From: Drosophila miranda
Lineage: Eukaryota; Arthropoda; Insecta; Diptera; Drosophilidae
Length of the DNA stretch: 64,000 nucleotides
Direction: 5' to 3'
NCBI RefSeq assembly: GCF_003369915.1
Contig: NW_022881603.1
Location: 32,919,522 to 32,983,521 of the forward strand
Part shown: piece by piece, positions 10,927 through 23,007 of the stretch
Numbering within the stretch: position 1 is the first letter of the stretch
How the letters are laid out: every line of letters starts with the position of its first letter
Program-made: the position numbers and the translations under genes
The notes under the pieces: model-generated
Told to the model about the DNA's origin: nothing
The model's database searches: none
Seen by the model: only the letters and a program-made list of their open reading frames with translations

Positions 10927-11792
10927 ATGCAGCACACACTCAGACGTTGCTTGGGCATGGCCCGCACGCCCCTGCTGCGCCTTCATCATAGTCCCATCGC
11001 AGTCGCAAATAGAATATCATTCGCATCAGTGCCGCAGGAGGAACACAAAAAAGAGCAGGAGACGAGGACCGACCGTAATCATTTGCCGCGCCTCATGGAC
11101 TTCCCGGAGGTTGTGTGGCCGTCGGCGTTGATCACGATCAAGAACTGGATTACAATCCAGTTCATCATCCGGCCCTACTTCGACAGCGAGTTCCAGCTCA
11201 AGGATTTCATTTTTGGCGCCAAGCAGGCACTGCAGGTTCGATTGACATGGGGCTATTTAACGCAGGGGGCCTAACTCCAGTCTCTTTAGGTGGTATCCTC
11301 TAAACTAATGGCCGGCGAACTGGAGGCTTTGGACAGCTTGGTTTCTGTCGATGAAATTGCGGAGCTGAAGCCCGTGATACAGAAACTGTCGATGTCGCAA
11401 CGCCGTCAGCTGGAGATCAAGGAGAGTGACATCTACCTTTCGTTCCCCTACCAGGTGGGCATCATTTTCGACGAGGCCAACGACAAGTTGCAGAAGCGCT
11501 GGGTTGAGATTACAATGGTATTTCATGTGATGCGAGGACTGTCCGAGATGAGAGAGCGCGGCGAGGAGATACCATGGAACATGGGGTTTGTGGTGCCGGC
11601 CATCCATCTCACAGAACCCTTCAACTGATGAGTCATCTTTTTCATTGCAGAATTCTGCCGGAGTACCAGGATAAGGTCTTTATTTGCAACTACCGCTTCA
11701 TCAAGGAATTCACTACCGGCCAACACTCAGACTGGACAATCAATGTGGCAAATCATTTTAGAGCGATTGATCTGATCAACGAAACGAAATAA
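10927..11792 (+). CDS. MAIP1-like mitochondrial matrix protein (Tim44-like fold), three exons
   Basis: Exons are 10927-11235, 11290-11585 and 11651-11792. Introns are short with GT...AG ends (donor gttcga, acceptor tctctttag; donor gtttgt, acceptor cattgcag), and all junctions keep frame, giving 248 aa. The N-terminus (MQHTLRRCLGMARTPLLRL) is basic and amphipathic, as in mitochondrial targeting peptides. The body matches the m-AAA protease interacting protein 1 family: an N-terminal YFDSEFQLKDFIFGAKQAL segment, a central Tim44-like region, and the C-terminal signature EFTTGQHSDWTINVANHF. The human family member binds the AFG3L2 m-AAA protease and protects imported EMRE; that role is family knowledge, not shown here. 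No break is visible, and it is one of the few clearly intact genes in the window. Confidence 0.85.
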
Positions 11793-11880
11793 CAAAAGCC
11801 CCAGCCGCAGTGCAGACTGTTTTGTTCGTTAAGCACTAGTTGATATTCGTTAGCGCATCCGCATCCAGCTTCTGCGTTGG

Positions 11881-11886
11881 AATAAA
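11881..11886 (+). terminator. Poly(A) signal of the MAIP1-like gene
   Basis: AATAAA about 90 nt downstream of the TAA at 11790-11792. Confidence 0.7.
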
Positions 11887-12017
11887 AGTTTTGTTTTGCC
11901 GCATTTAGGTATACAAAATTACATTTTTAATTGTGGAGCTTCTGATTTTAAATTAAGTTCATGTGAAATGAGTTGTAGTCCGCGGAGTGCGACCCCCGCT
12001 TAGTACTGCTTCTTCGC

Positions 12018-13663
12018 TTCATCTTGACGAGTGCTGTAAAAGGAGGAGGGAGGTGTTTGGGTTAGTCCCCAAATTCGGGTAATGGCAAAGCAAATAAAAA
12101 TTAGACCCCCTGGTGCCATTGTTTGTCTGATGCTTATAGAGGCAATTGTTTAGAGTGCAAATAATTCGGAATGATTTCTTGGAATGGCCGCATTGGCCAG
12201 AGGCTGCTTATCTGGAAACGCTTTGAACATGCAAATCTATTGAATATAGAAGGTGTCGCCGCCAAGTCTCCGAAATCGGTTTATGTTTGTCTGAATGTAG
12301 AAAGAATCATCTGAGGTGATCGCGATGAGCCGCCCGATGGCGGAGCGGAGCCCACTTTGTCATGCATTATTAATGGCCCTTGGCATATATATCGCGTATG
12401 CATACTAATTGGTGTTCATTTTAATTTCGATATTTTACACAGAAGATTTCTCAATCGACGAAGACCACGTCGCTGCTTGTTGGTGCTGTCCTCTCCGCTT
12501 CTATTCCCTTCTATCCACTACATCTTTCTCTACTCTGCTCTTCTGACTATGCAAATCAGTGCAGCCATGTCACCACAAACTGTTGTTTAACGGGCGCAGT
12601 ACGGCCGCCGGTGGTTGGTCAAAATTTACTCAATAATTGTGCACGACAGGTCGGACGTACAATCATGCTCTAAGCCTGAATTGGAATAGGAATTGGTTTT
12701 CTCGTCTCTATTTTTTTTTTTTGGCACTCAACTTTACGACTGGTTGTGCACTACTAAACACGGTTGTCACTCACTTCTTTTTCGACTGATCGTTGGGCTT
12801 GGGCGGAGATGGGGTTGCGTTGTGGTGCGTACAACGGTGCAGCTTTGATTGCGAGCTGTTAGCCTGTTTAGCTGACTTTTATACTAAGGAGCTTTAACGG
12901 CTCATACACTGAGCGCAATTCCCAGCAGCCAGCCCCGCTCGCTCGGAGCTTTCGCATGTGGAACCGGATTTTCAACGATTGACTTAAGGTTTTTTCAGCT
13001 GAATTTTTCGGCAAGCAGTCAAACGGTCTGTCTGTTCAGTCCACCAGTTCATAGGGTGGAATGGAAATGCGAGTTTATCACAGATTTATCTGTCCACTCC
13101 CCAGGCCTCTGCCCAGATCTCTGGTTTTGTGTTTATTTGATCGTTATTCTTGTTTTTGTTTTCTTTTTTGGCGGCTCTCACGTACGAAATTCATAGGAAA
13201 AACATTGACTTACCTGAAAATTGAAATTTAAATGTTGATTTTGCCAGTCCGGACCGAGTTCCGAGCTGGAGTTGGACTTGGACAGAGCCGAGCATGGAGA
13301 GCGGAGATCTGAGACACTCACTGATCTGGCTTTAGCTGGTTTGGTCTCTGACTCTGACTTGGTTTAACGATCGCATTTAGTTGTTTCTGGTGCTGGTGCT
13401 GTTGTTGTTATTGTGGCTGTTGTTGTTATTGTTGTTATTGTGTTGTAATCACTTTTATGCATTTCCATTTCCCTTTTAATTATCTTTCGGCTCATGGATC
13501 GCACGCACAAGTCTAGACCCGACCATATTGCGAAAGCTTTACCGCCGATTTATTCCAACTGGTCTAACAAATCGGGATTTACCCCACTGCCTTGGGTGGA
13601 CATGCTCGTACATATGTATTTGTTGCCGTCTTAGCCATGACTAGGGGGTTTTTCCGCCTTTTT
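12018..13663 (-). repeat. Duplicated OS-D gene promoter block, copy A
   Basis: This block is nearly identical to 20306-21973 in the same orientation, differing by a few substitutions and an ~10-bp indel near 12450. On the minus strand it holds a TATA box, a 5'UTR with a possible donor (GTGAGT, near 12770), an intron ending ttttacag (about 12037), and the start codon region CGTCAAGATGAAG. In this copy similarity to the gene ends right after ATGAAG, so it is a promoter and leader without a gene body. Confidence 0.85.
12876..12883 (-). promoter_or_regulatory. TATA box in promoter block A
   Basis: TATAAAAG on the minus strand. The expected start site would be about 30 nt downstream, near 12850, within an apparent 5'UTR exon that ends at a GTGAGT donor near 12770. 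Confidence 0.55.
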
Positions 13664-15098
13664 GGCAGATAATATTTAGCTCCAACGGTCGGTCAGCTGT
13701 ACAGGGGACAAGAGGACGTCTGCTAATGGATTCGGGACTCGAGCTCAGACTGATAATTCTAGCCGCTTTGGGGCAACATTAATTAACTATAAAAAAGTAA
13801 AAATACACTTTATATTCGTATAATTATGTACTTTCGCAGCTTTTATGGCACTATGGCACTGCCAATGACGCAGGCGATTCTAGAAAAAGCGCAATTATCA
13901 AGCATATGAAGACGATCTGGCTGCTGGCTGGCTCAATGGATTACCTAGACAGGCTGCGAAAAGGTTAATAAATCACCTCGACCGGCGTTGACCCGACTCT
14001 CCACTGTGATATAACATCCGAGCCAATTATACAAACAACTTTCGGCTTGTTTGGAGGCGATTAGCATTTAAATTGGGCCCTCCTTTGCCCCAAGCGGCAG
14101 TCGTCACATATGTATCGATTTATGCAAATCGAGAGTAATCGGGAAAGGAAAAAAACGGCCAACACACGACATTGCGTTGACGCGAGAGGAAAAGAGACAA
14201 AGGGTTGCTTACCTTGAAACCGCATCGGGGCATCAGCCAGAGAGAGAGACATGGGCATGACAGGGGCATGTTCAAAAGTTCAGGTTCAGGAAAGATGAAC
14301 AAAATCAAGTACAATAAAGGTAAACAAGAAAAGAAGGCTATCCTCCAACGGATCGAAGCATTGAACTCCCTTTCCGAAACGGAGTTAGTTAGTTTTCAGA
14401 AAACCCAATAGCAAGTTTTCAAAATAATAAATACATAGACATAAGTATGTATCAATTATTTAAATGGCTGAATAGACACGGAAGCATTTCTTTCTAGGAG
14501 CGTTGCAAGCTCCTGGCCAAAACGTTTCGACCCTCCTCAAGGGCATACAAAACCACAAGGTACACAGAGCAAGAAGAAGCTGAAGAAATAATGACAACGA
14601 AAAGTTAAATGTACAGATTGAATAAAGCGCAAAATAAATCTTCCACTTGGTACGTGCCCAAGTTTTCATTGTCATTGCGAGCTGCTGCCTGCCACCACAC
14701 AAAAAGCGAGTCGAATCAAACAAAAGCCGCGACCTCAAACAGTCAACACGGCAAAGGTGGCGACAGAGGAATTGTAGGAGGAGGGGGAGGAGGATCAGTG
14801 GGGATTAGATGAGACCAATGTCTGGGACTAGCTTAGGCCGGGCTTGGGCAGAGCTCTGGCTCTCCTCTGACAGATAAGGTGAAAGGAGGCGAGAATTCAA
14901 TTTTCAAATTAATAGTATATTATATAAAAGAAAACAACTGATAAGTGCAGTGGCAGCATCATCAGCGGCAGACCGCACCTCTAGCCTAAAACTACGAGTA
15001 TTTGTATGCATGTATAGTATATGTACACTAGTCCAGCTCTCGGATCTGGCCCTGGGCCGGGGCCTGGAACTGAGCTCAATCACAACCTAAATCAGAGA
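13664..15098. other. Non-coding interval
   Basis: AT-rich spacer between promoter block A and the CD36-family gene. It holds a G/A-rich run (about 14775-14800) and otherwise only short unsupported frames. I see no gene in it. Confidence 0.5.
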
Positions 15099-16824
15099 CT
15101 ATTTGACAGCCTCATCAGAAACTTGGCCGCATTGCGTAAGGTGGCGATCTGTTGTCGGAAACACCGTTTCAAGGCAGGCGTTTGTGGTGCCGCGGCCGCA
15201 GATCTTGCGATAGAGATCCACGTAACCGAGATTGCCCCAGGCCACACGGATCACTTTGAGGGCGCTCCACAGGGCGAGCAGCAGCAGCAGAGCCATGCAG
15301 GGTGCCTGCACGTGGGGCAGCACCTTCACATTGATCCACATCAGCCTGAGCACGAAGTCGGGCAGCTTACCCATTTCCTCCCATTTACCCAGCCTTCCAT
15401 TTCCCTCCTCAGTGGGAGGGAAATTTCCATGGGGGTTGGAGGCTGTTTCCACTTACAAACTCATACCAGAAGGTGGGCAGCAGCATGTTGCTGAAGGTTT
15501 TCAGTCTCCTGCTGTAGGAAGAGAGCTTCGGCATGGGTATGTTTGACTGGAAGCGGTACTTCTCGTTGACAGGTATGCCTGTCGTGGGCTCCATCAGGAT
15601 GAACGGCTCGTGCTCCTCGGCATTCGGATTGTAGCCTTCGTAGTGCTCGCTCCAGTTGTAGCTGCTGCCATAGAAGTGTGGCGCCGAGAACGGCGATGGG
15701 GCATCATCTGGAACCGATGCAAAAACGTGAGAAATAATTCAAAAATGTTGTGAGGGAATCCCCCGATCGACTTACTTATCACACACTTGGAGACGTCAAA
15801 CATCCCTTTGTGCAATTTGATGCCGTATGTAGTGTCCATGCACTTTGGGGGCTCCTGGCCGGGCTGCAGCAGCAGGTATCGGTAGGTGTCGAGGCCGGCG
15901 TAGCGCTCTGGACGCGGCAGGACTCGATGGCCACGACGTTAAGCGGTGTTTCTGGCTGCAGGAAGGACGGGAAAAGTGAGTTGGCGCCGCTCACGTTGTA
16001 GGGGCAGGCGTCATTGGACCACTCTTCGCTGCGCGGCAGCTGCTCTTTGATGACCTGCTGGCCGTTGAGGGTCTCGATGCGAAAGAAGTTGTCACTGCCT
16101 TGCTCCGGGCCAATGTTCACCGTGTAGACCTCCTCCTTATCCTTGAGAGCCTACGGGTGGAAGCGTATAAGAATATGGCCAGATGAGATGGAATCGAACC
16201 GCTTACATTGTGCAGCGGTCGGCAGTTGGAGGACAGGGCGAAGGGCAGTAGGTTGGATACCAGCTGTAGGGAGGGTCGTGTGAACTCCCAGAGGAAGTAG
16301 TAGACGGAGCCGGTGATGAACAAGTCCTCGAACCTAGTGATGGCATCGAAGCCAAGGACCGAGAACGGTGCCACGTGCTTGAACTTGGCCGCCGCGCCCA
16401 GTAACACGTTGTTTGGCGAGGTGATGGTCCAGTTGAGGACATCGGGAGCAACGCTCTCCTCTGGCAGGAACTCCACATGGCGGTAGCGATTTTTTCGGTA
16501 CGGCACATTGTTTTCTGTGCGACTGAGGATGTCGTTGTAGCCCACTATTTTGTAGGTGATCGGTCTGATCTGGTCCACTTTCAGCCGCTTGTCGCGCCCG
16601 CTCTCAAACTCGGCGGCGCTCGTCACGTTGAACAGGTAGCTCTTGAGCTTACCAAACGGAGAGTTCACCCAGCTGTCCATGGTGGGCATCTCCTGGCGGA
16701 AGCGGACATGTTCCCGGGCCACCACTACGCGATAGTCCCAGATGCAGGACAGCACAAACAGATAGAGACTCGTCAGCACGAGAAACACATAGAGAGCTAC
16801 TCTCAGCTTCTGTCCAGGCATCAT
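15099..16824 (-). pseudogene. CD36-family scavenger receptor-like gene with one frameshift
   Basis: Exons on the minus strand are 16824-16207, 16150-15776, 15707-15457 and 15377-15099, with GT...AG introns. Exon 1 starts MMPGQKLRVALYVFLVLTSL, a signal-anchor helix, followed by the large extracellular domain with N-glycosylation sites (LFNVTSA, VLNWTI). The last exon has a second membrane helix (APCMALLLLLALWSALKVI) and a short tail, the two-pass topology of the CD36 family. The order, next to an emp-like copy, suggests the D. melanogaster CG2736 counterpart (from memory). In exon 2, around 15911-15920, the frame shifts by one base after AIESCR. The exon is 375 nt where the flanking splice phases require 3n+1, so one base is missing. 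The product would end prematurely unless this is a sequence error. Confidence 0.82.
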
Positions 16825-17050
16825 CTCTTAAGAAAAGTTCAGAGATCTTGGTACTAAGACGAATAGTCAGATGGAGACAGCAACTGGCCGGAGAAAGAAC
16901 CTCGTCTGTTCGGGAGATAACACGCGATCCGTTTGACTCGAAATCTAAGCGCTTTGGACACTGGTGTTACAATCACTTATCACGACTCTTGGCCAGCGGA
17001 ACGGAATGAAATGAAAACAAAAAATATATGAAATCAAAATAACGGAAAGG
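16825..17050. other. Upstream region of the CD36-family gene
   Basis: Probable promoter and 5'UTR of the minus-strand CD36-family gene. No TATA box or named element stands out. The helentron fragment begins at 17051. Confidence 0.35.
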
Positions 17051-17303
17051 CTATCAGATTGCTGAATCTGGACCAGATCAGATAATTTTTATAGCCAAAA
17101 GGAACAAATCAATTTGCACTGGCTTCGCAGCGCCCGACGTCACGCTCAGACTGATTTTCTGTCTCTCTCGCACGCACTCCTTGTCGTGTCGTTTAATATT
17201 AGCTGCGTCTGCCGGAGGAGAGCCATACTGACTTAGTATCGGGTATAATTGTAGAGTTGCGGTGTCCGCAGCAACTCACAACGTTCCCCCTCGTTTATTG
17301 TTG
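17051..17303 (+). mobile_element. Helentron (DINE-1/ISY-like), 3' fragment
   Basis: Starts at ctatcagattgctgaat and ends at the family 3' terminus cgttccccctcg, with the terminal hairpin gagttgcgg / ccgcagcaactc. The 5' three quarters are missing. It lies at the outer edge of the left inverted-repeat arm. Confidence 0.85.
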
Positions 17304-18274
17304 TTATTTTTATTAAGAAATACAAATATTCTTTTGTTTCGGGAACCCATCTAGATATTCTATGGCTACTGAATGGGGATAGGCAATTTGAGAACCAAAT
17401 ATGTAGAACTTAAGCCAACAAACATTTTGCGGGTGAACGTGAACCCCTGCTTTGGATTCTGTTGAAGCTTTCGGGGTTGTGAAGGCGAGGGGAAGAGGGG
17501 ATTTGATTCCGGTCTATGCCTAATTAAAATAATATCGTAATTAATTGCATATTATACACATATAAATTGTACATGGGATAGATACAATAGATGTTTGCTA
17601 TTGGATCGATAATGAAGCACATTTGTATGGAGGACGGAACATTGCTTTATTTTTTATATGAGAAACGTTTCGGGTTTGGTTTGTGACTTGTTTGTCTTGA
17701 CATCGAATTTCAACAAGTGGTACAACGGGGCACGGGGAATTGTGGCGTTGTTGGGGTATATTAATTCAGTTTTGGTATAACAAATCAAAGTTTAAGCTAA
17801 GTCGAAGCTTTGAGCCTTAATGCGATCACGACTATTGCGTAGGACTACACATCATCATCAAAATTTCATAACGATTACTTACAAAGATAACCTACATACA
17901 ATACAATAGATACAGATACAGATACAAGTACAGATACACATACAAAATACATACAAGTCTTCCCATCTCCATTTGTTCTAGACTACAGACACTCACACAC
18001 ACCCCCCACCGGATCAAATCCGAATCGATCTGATCGGATCGGATGGGTGCAGGGGATGGGTTATGGGAATGGAATGGAATGGGCTAGTCCCAGTTACCTA
18101 TCTACACTAAATTAAGACACCCAGAGACCGACCCTTCGATACGTCTACTGATCATATCATCATATCATCCAAAACTCGACAAGCTCTAGTATCTGGCGGG
18201 CTGGGTGTCCTTGTTCTGCTTCTTGTTCATGTCCACTTGGTCGGTGGCCAGGTAGTTGGAGCCCTCCAGATGCA
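17051..18274. repeat. Inverted repeat, left arm
   Basis: Its reverse complement is found at 23520-24761. Shared content runs from a helentron 3' fragment through the emp 3'UTR into the last ~30 codons of emp. The arms are about 1.22 and 1.24 kb. The right arm is longer mainly through extra gtatct repeats near 23860-23905. About 5.2 kb separates the arms. Confidence 0.88.
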
Positions 18275-19906
18275 GGGTGCTCTGCCGGTGAGAGTTGCGG
18301 ATCAGGCAGAAGGTCGACAGCAGCAGCAGGGCCACCCTCAGGGCGAACAGGCCGACAATCAGAGCCACACGTATCTTGGGCGGCACTTGTTCGGCAAAGC
18401 GCATCATATCGGTGACCTCATTGGGCAGGCTGTCAATCCCCTCCTCGAACCACAGAATGGGGAAGATGATGTCTGGGAAGTTGGCCACTTGCTTGATGTC
18501 GAACACCTGGCTGACGGCCAGATTGATTTGGATACGAGCTCGAACACGCAGAGTGGTTCCCATTTTCTATGGGATAAAGACAGAAATGAATGACCATTAC
18601 AGGAGAACTGACAGGAGGAAAGGGTCGCCTTTCTTACCGGCTGCACATCGATGAAGAACTGATGCTTCTCCTTCTCTGGCGGCGAAATGCCCTCCACCTG
18701 TGTCCGCAGGCTCTCGTCGCCGAGATAGAAATGGGGGAAGCTTAGCATGATGGGGGAATCTGTACGGGAGAGACATTTGTTAGTGTCAGGAAGGGATCTT
18801 TTGAGGCCCAGTGAGTAGTACCGTATTGACACAGCGAGACGTTGAAGAGACCGTTGGGGGAGCACGAGGGCTGGCCGGCGGGGCAGAAGCACATGTTCTC
18901 CGGGTGGCTCTCGACATCGGCAAAGACCCACTCGGGTGGGGTGAAGCAATAGCCGGGCACCTCGTTCGAGGTCATCACCTCCTTTTCGAAGACCAGCGGC
19001 ATCAGGCGGCAGAGATCTTTGTCGTACACATGCAACACACGGTCGTGGTCGATGTGCGGGGGGAAGATGGAGCCGTCAGTGCCGTTCAGGTGATTGCACT
19101 CATCGGTGGTCCAGTGGGGCAGGTGGGTGCGACCGTTGTACTGGTCGATAATGCCGTACTTCTCGATGTCATCGACGCCTGTGTTGACGGTGACGCGGAC
19201 GGAGGAGGTGCCGTTCTTGCCGTACAGCAGGCCGAACTCCTCGTATGGCAGCTTCTGCTCCTTAGGCACCACATCCTTGGCCAGCTTGAGCAGCGGATCC
19301 TCGTATCCCCAGAGCAGCTGTCCCACGGACACCTGAACGAACGGCTTGATCTTCAGTATGTCCATGATGCTGGCCATGGCCAGACGCAGGAACATGGGAT
19401 GGGCAAGATCAGGGTTAATCAGATTGCAGCATTTTTTGTAGAAGCCAGGGCACTCCCAGGGCACTCACCTGGCCGCATGCTTGCTTTGGGAGGTGGCACT
19501 CAGCATGGGAATGTTGGGCACAATCACCACGTCATCTTCGGGGCCCCTTCTCCACGATGTTAACCTTTTCCCAGCTCTCGCTGCAAGTCGGAGATGAAGG
19601 GAGAGAAGATCGTATTAACATTGACGTTTAGGTGCAGTTTAAAGATCACTTACCTGTAGACATAGGGACCCACCTCATCGACAATGGCCTTGGAGCCATT
19701 GCTGAGGAAGTCATCGGCATTGGTCACATTGTAGATGTACAGACTGATGTGGGGCTCCACCGGCGGCTTGGCCCACCAGCCGAAGGTCTTGGCGCCGGGC
19801 CGCAGAGCCACCATGCGGTCCACAATGGCATTGATCAGCACGGAGAACTCGCAGGCCACCAAAACGCCTCCCACTATCAAAATCGACGCAATGGCGATCG
19901 TAATCC
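18186..19906 (-). pseudogene. emp: emp-like CD36-family gene, decayed and lacking its first exon
   Basis: Recognisable exons on the minus strand are 19906-19654 (membrane helix, GWWAKPPVEPHISLYIYNVT), 19580-19469, 19393-18822 (the large ectodomain, SVGQLLWGYEDPLLKLAKDV), 18759-18638 and 18566-18186 (second helix and tail ending NKKQNKDTQPARY). Three faults are seen. (1) In exon 19580-19469 the segment between ESWEKVNIV and DDVVIVPNIP is shortened out of frame, so translation meets a stop. (2) The acceptor before 19393 reads AT (19395-19394) instead of AG. (3) No first coding exon lies upstream; beyond 19910 the sequence passes into an unrelated OS-D fragment. The rest aligns well to a class B scavenger receptor. 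The emp identity rests on my recollection of the tail and on its position. Confidence 0.75.
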
Positions 19907-20188
19907 CTGAACAACCAAGGAGAATTATTCAACGAATGTACAGCGATTGCATAAATCAGTGGATGATTGGAATGAGTCAGACCCTGTGAGCGGGAAGGTG
20001 GGAAAGTGTTGGCTTTGTTGGCTTCGATCGAGACAAATATTTGAGTTGGAACTCGACTGGGTCAGCTCGGCATAAATATTTATACATCGAACGAATAGAA
20101 CACTAGTGTACATATTGCGGAACATGAATCACTTTGTTTTCCAATTAGCATTTTTACAACCGATGGAGAGAGATGCCCGATCCGATCC

Positions 20189-20308
20189 GCGCTGATTGCC
20201 GAGCACATCATCCACATTAACATTGTCGAACTTGCTGGTGTACTGGTCCGGAGCGGCGGCCGCCAGTCCGGCGAGCACGCACAACACAATGGCCAGCGAA
20301 GCTTTCAT
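20189..20308 (-). pseudogene. 5' fragment of an OS-D / chemosensory (ejaculatory bulb protein III-like) gene
   Basis: Forty codons from the ATG at 20308: a signal peptide (MKASLAIVLCVLAGLAAAAP) followed by DQYTSKFDNVNVDDVLGNQR, the conserved N-terminal motif of OS-D/CSP proteins. The family continues with a four-cysteine domain, but here similarity stops at 20189 and emp-related or unknown sequence follows. The start lies directly downstream of its own duplicated promoter block (20306-21973), so this is a promoter plus truncated first coding exon. Confidence 0.8.
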
Positions 20309-21973
20309 CTTGACGAGTGCTGTAAAAGGAGGAGGGAGGTGTTTGGTTTAGTCCCCAAATTCGGGTAATGGCAAAGCAAATAAAAATTAGACCCCCTGGT
20401 GCCATTGTTTGTCTGATGCTTATAGAGGCAATTGTTTAGAGTGCAAATAATTCGGAATGATTTCTTGGAATGGCCGCATTGGCCAGAGGCTGCTTATCTG
20501 GAAACGCTTTGAACATGCAAATCTATTGAATATAGAAGGTGTCGCCGCCAAGTCTCCGAAATCGGTTTATGTTTGTCTGAATGTAGAAAGAATCATCTGA
20601 GGTGATCGCGATGAGCCGCCCGATGGCGGAGCGGAGCCCACTTTGTCATGCATTATTAATGGCCCTTTGCATATATATCGCGTATGCATACTAATTGGTG
20701 TTCATTTTAATTTCGATATTTTACACAGAAGATTTCACAATTTCTCAATCGGCGAAGACCACGTCGCTGCTTGTTGGTTTCCCTCTGTCCTCTCCGCTTC
20801 TATTCCCTTCTATCCACTACATCTTTCTCTACTCTGCTCTTCTGACTATGCAAATCAGTGCAGCCATGTCACCACAAACTGTTGTTTAACGGGCGCAGTA
20901 CGGCCGCCGGTGGTTGGTCAAAATTTACTCAATAATTGTGCACGACAGGTCGGACGTACAATCATGCTCTAAGCCTGAATTGGAATAGGAATTGGTTTTC
21001 TCGTCTCTATTTTTTTTTTTTGGCACTCAACTTTACGACTGGTGGTGCACTACTAAACACGGTTGTCACTCACTTCTTTTTCGACTGATCGTTGGGCTTG
21101 GGCGGAGATGGGGTTGCGTTGTGGTGCGTACAACGGTGCAGCTTTGATTGCGAGCTGTTAGCCTGTTTAGCTGACTTTTATACTAAGGAGCTTTAACGGC
21201 TCATACACTGAGCGCAATTCCCAGCAGCCAGCCCCGCTCGCTCGGAGCTTTCGCATGTGGAACCGGATTTTCAACGATTGACTTAAGGTTTTTTCAGCTG
21301 AATTTTTCGGCAAGCAGTCAAACGGTCTGTCTGTTCAGTCCACCAGTTCATAGGGTGGAATGGAAATGCGAGTTTATCACAGATTTATCTGTCCACTCCC
21401 CAGGCCTCTGCCCAGATCTCTGGTTTTGTGTTTATTTGATCGTTATTCTTGTTTTTGTTTTCTTTTTTGGCGGCTCTCACGTACGAAATTCATAGGAAAA
21501 ACATTGACTTACCTGAAAATTGAAATTTAAATGTTGATTTTGCCAGTCCGGACCGAGTTCCGAGCTGGAGTTGGACTTGGACAGAGCCGAGCATGGAGAG
21601 CGGAGATCTGAGACACTCACTGATCTGGCTTTAGCTGGTTTGGTCTCTGACTCTGACTTGGTTTAACGATCGCATTTAGTTGTTTCTGGTGCTGGTGCTG
21701 TTGTTGTTATTGTGGCTGTTGTTGTTATTGTTGTTATTGTGTTGTAATCACTTTTATGCATTTCCATTTCCCTTTTAATTATCTTTCGGCTCATGGATCG
21801 CACGCACAAGTCTAGACCCGACCATATTGCGAAAGCTATACCGCCGATTTATTCCAACTGGTCTAATAAATCGGGATTTACCCCACTGCCACTGCCACTG
21901 CCTGGGTGGACATGCTCGTACATATGTATTTGTTGCCGTCTTAGCCATGACTAGAGGGTTTTTCCGCCTTTTT
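20306..21973 (-). repeat. Duplicated OS-D gene promoter block, copy B
   Basis: Near-identical to 12018-13663. It contains the same TATA box (21175-21182), leader and intron, and here joins 40 codons of the OS-D gene. The outer end is cut at 21973 by a helentron, where copy A continues ttggcagata. Confidence 0.85.
21175..21182 (-). promoter_or_regulatory. TATA box in promoter block B
   Basis: TATAAAAG on the minus strand, identical in context to 12876-12883. Confidence 0.55.
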
Positions 21974-23007
21974 ATACCCGATACTCAAAATGAGTATTGG
22001 GGTATATTAGATTTGTGGTAAAAGTGGATGTGTGTAACGTCCAAAAGGAATCGTTTCCGACCCCATAAAGTATATATATTCTTGATCAGCATCAATAGCC
22101 GAGTCGATTGAGCCATGTCTGTCTGTCCGTCTGTTCGTCTGTCCGTCCGTCCGTCTGTCCGTCTGTCCGTCCCCTTCAGCGCCTAGTGCTCAAAGACTAT
22201 AAGAGCGAGAGCAACGATGCTTTGGATCCAGACTTCTGTGATATGTCACTGCTACAAGAATATTTCAAAACTTTGCCCCGCCCACTTCCGCCCCCACAAA
22301 GGGCGAAAATCTGTGGCATCCACAATTTCGACGATACAAGAAAACTAAAAACGCAGAATCGTAGAAGATGACTATATCTTCTAGAGTGCAAAATCATGGT
22401 CGGTTTTGCCAATTGCAAAATATGAGTTCAAGGATCTCAGAACCCATAAGAGCTAGAGCAACCAAATTTGGTATCCACACTCCTGTGATATCGGACCTTG
22501 ACCGTTTCGTGTCCAAATTTCGCCACACCCCCTTCCGCCCACGCAAAGGACGAAAATCTGGGGCACCCACAAATCTCAGAGACTATTAAGGCTAGAGTAA
22601 CCAAATTTGGTATCCGCACTTCTGTTAGATCTCACTATAAAACGTATATCTCAGAATTTCGCCCCACCCCCTTCCGCCCCCACAAAGGACGAAAATCTGT
22701 TGCATCCACAATATTGCAGATTCGAGAAAACTAAAAGCGCAGAATCATAGATAATGACCATATCTATCAGACTGCTGAATCTGGATCAGATCGGATCATT
22801 TTTATAGCCAAAGGGAACAAATCAATTTGCACTGGCTACGCAGCGCCCGACGTCACGCTCAGACTGATTTTCTGTCTCTCTCGCACGCACTCTTTGTCGT
22901 GTCGTTTAATATTAGCGGCGTCTGCCGGAGGAGAGCCATACTGACTTAGTATCGGGTATAACCGTAGAGTTGCGGTGTCCGCAGCAACTCACAACGTTCC
23001 CCCTCGT
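21973..23007 (+). mobile_element. Helentron (DINE-1/SGM/ISY-like) unit
   Basis: Starts tatacccgatactcaaaatg, which forms an imperfect hairpin with gagtattggggtata. It has a (GTCY)n microsatellite core near 22120-22170 and ends with the subterminal gtatcgggtata, the hairpin gagttgcgg / ccgcagcaactc, and cgttccccctcg. The termini, microsatellite core and hairpin match what is known of DINE-1/SGM helentrons. No protein is encoded. Recurrent 60-145 residue frames are by-products of the repeat. Confidence 0.9.

Noticed and set aside
18811..19563. 250-aa plus-strand ORF opposite emp
   Set aside because: Antisense shadow of emp exons with no independent support.
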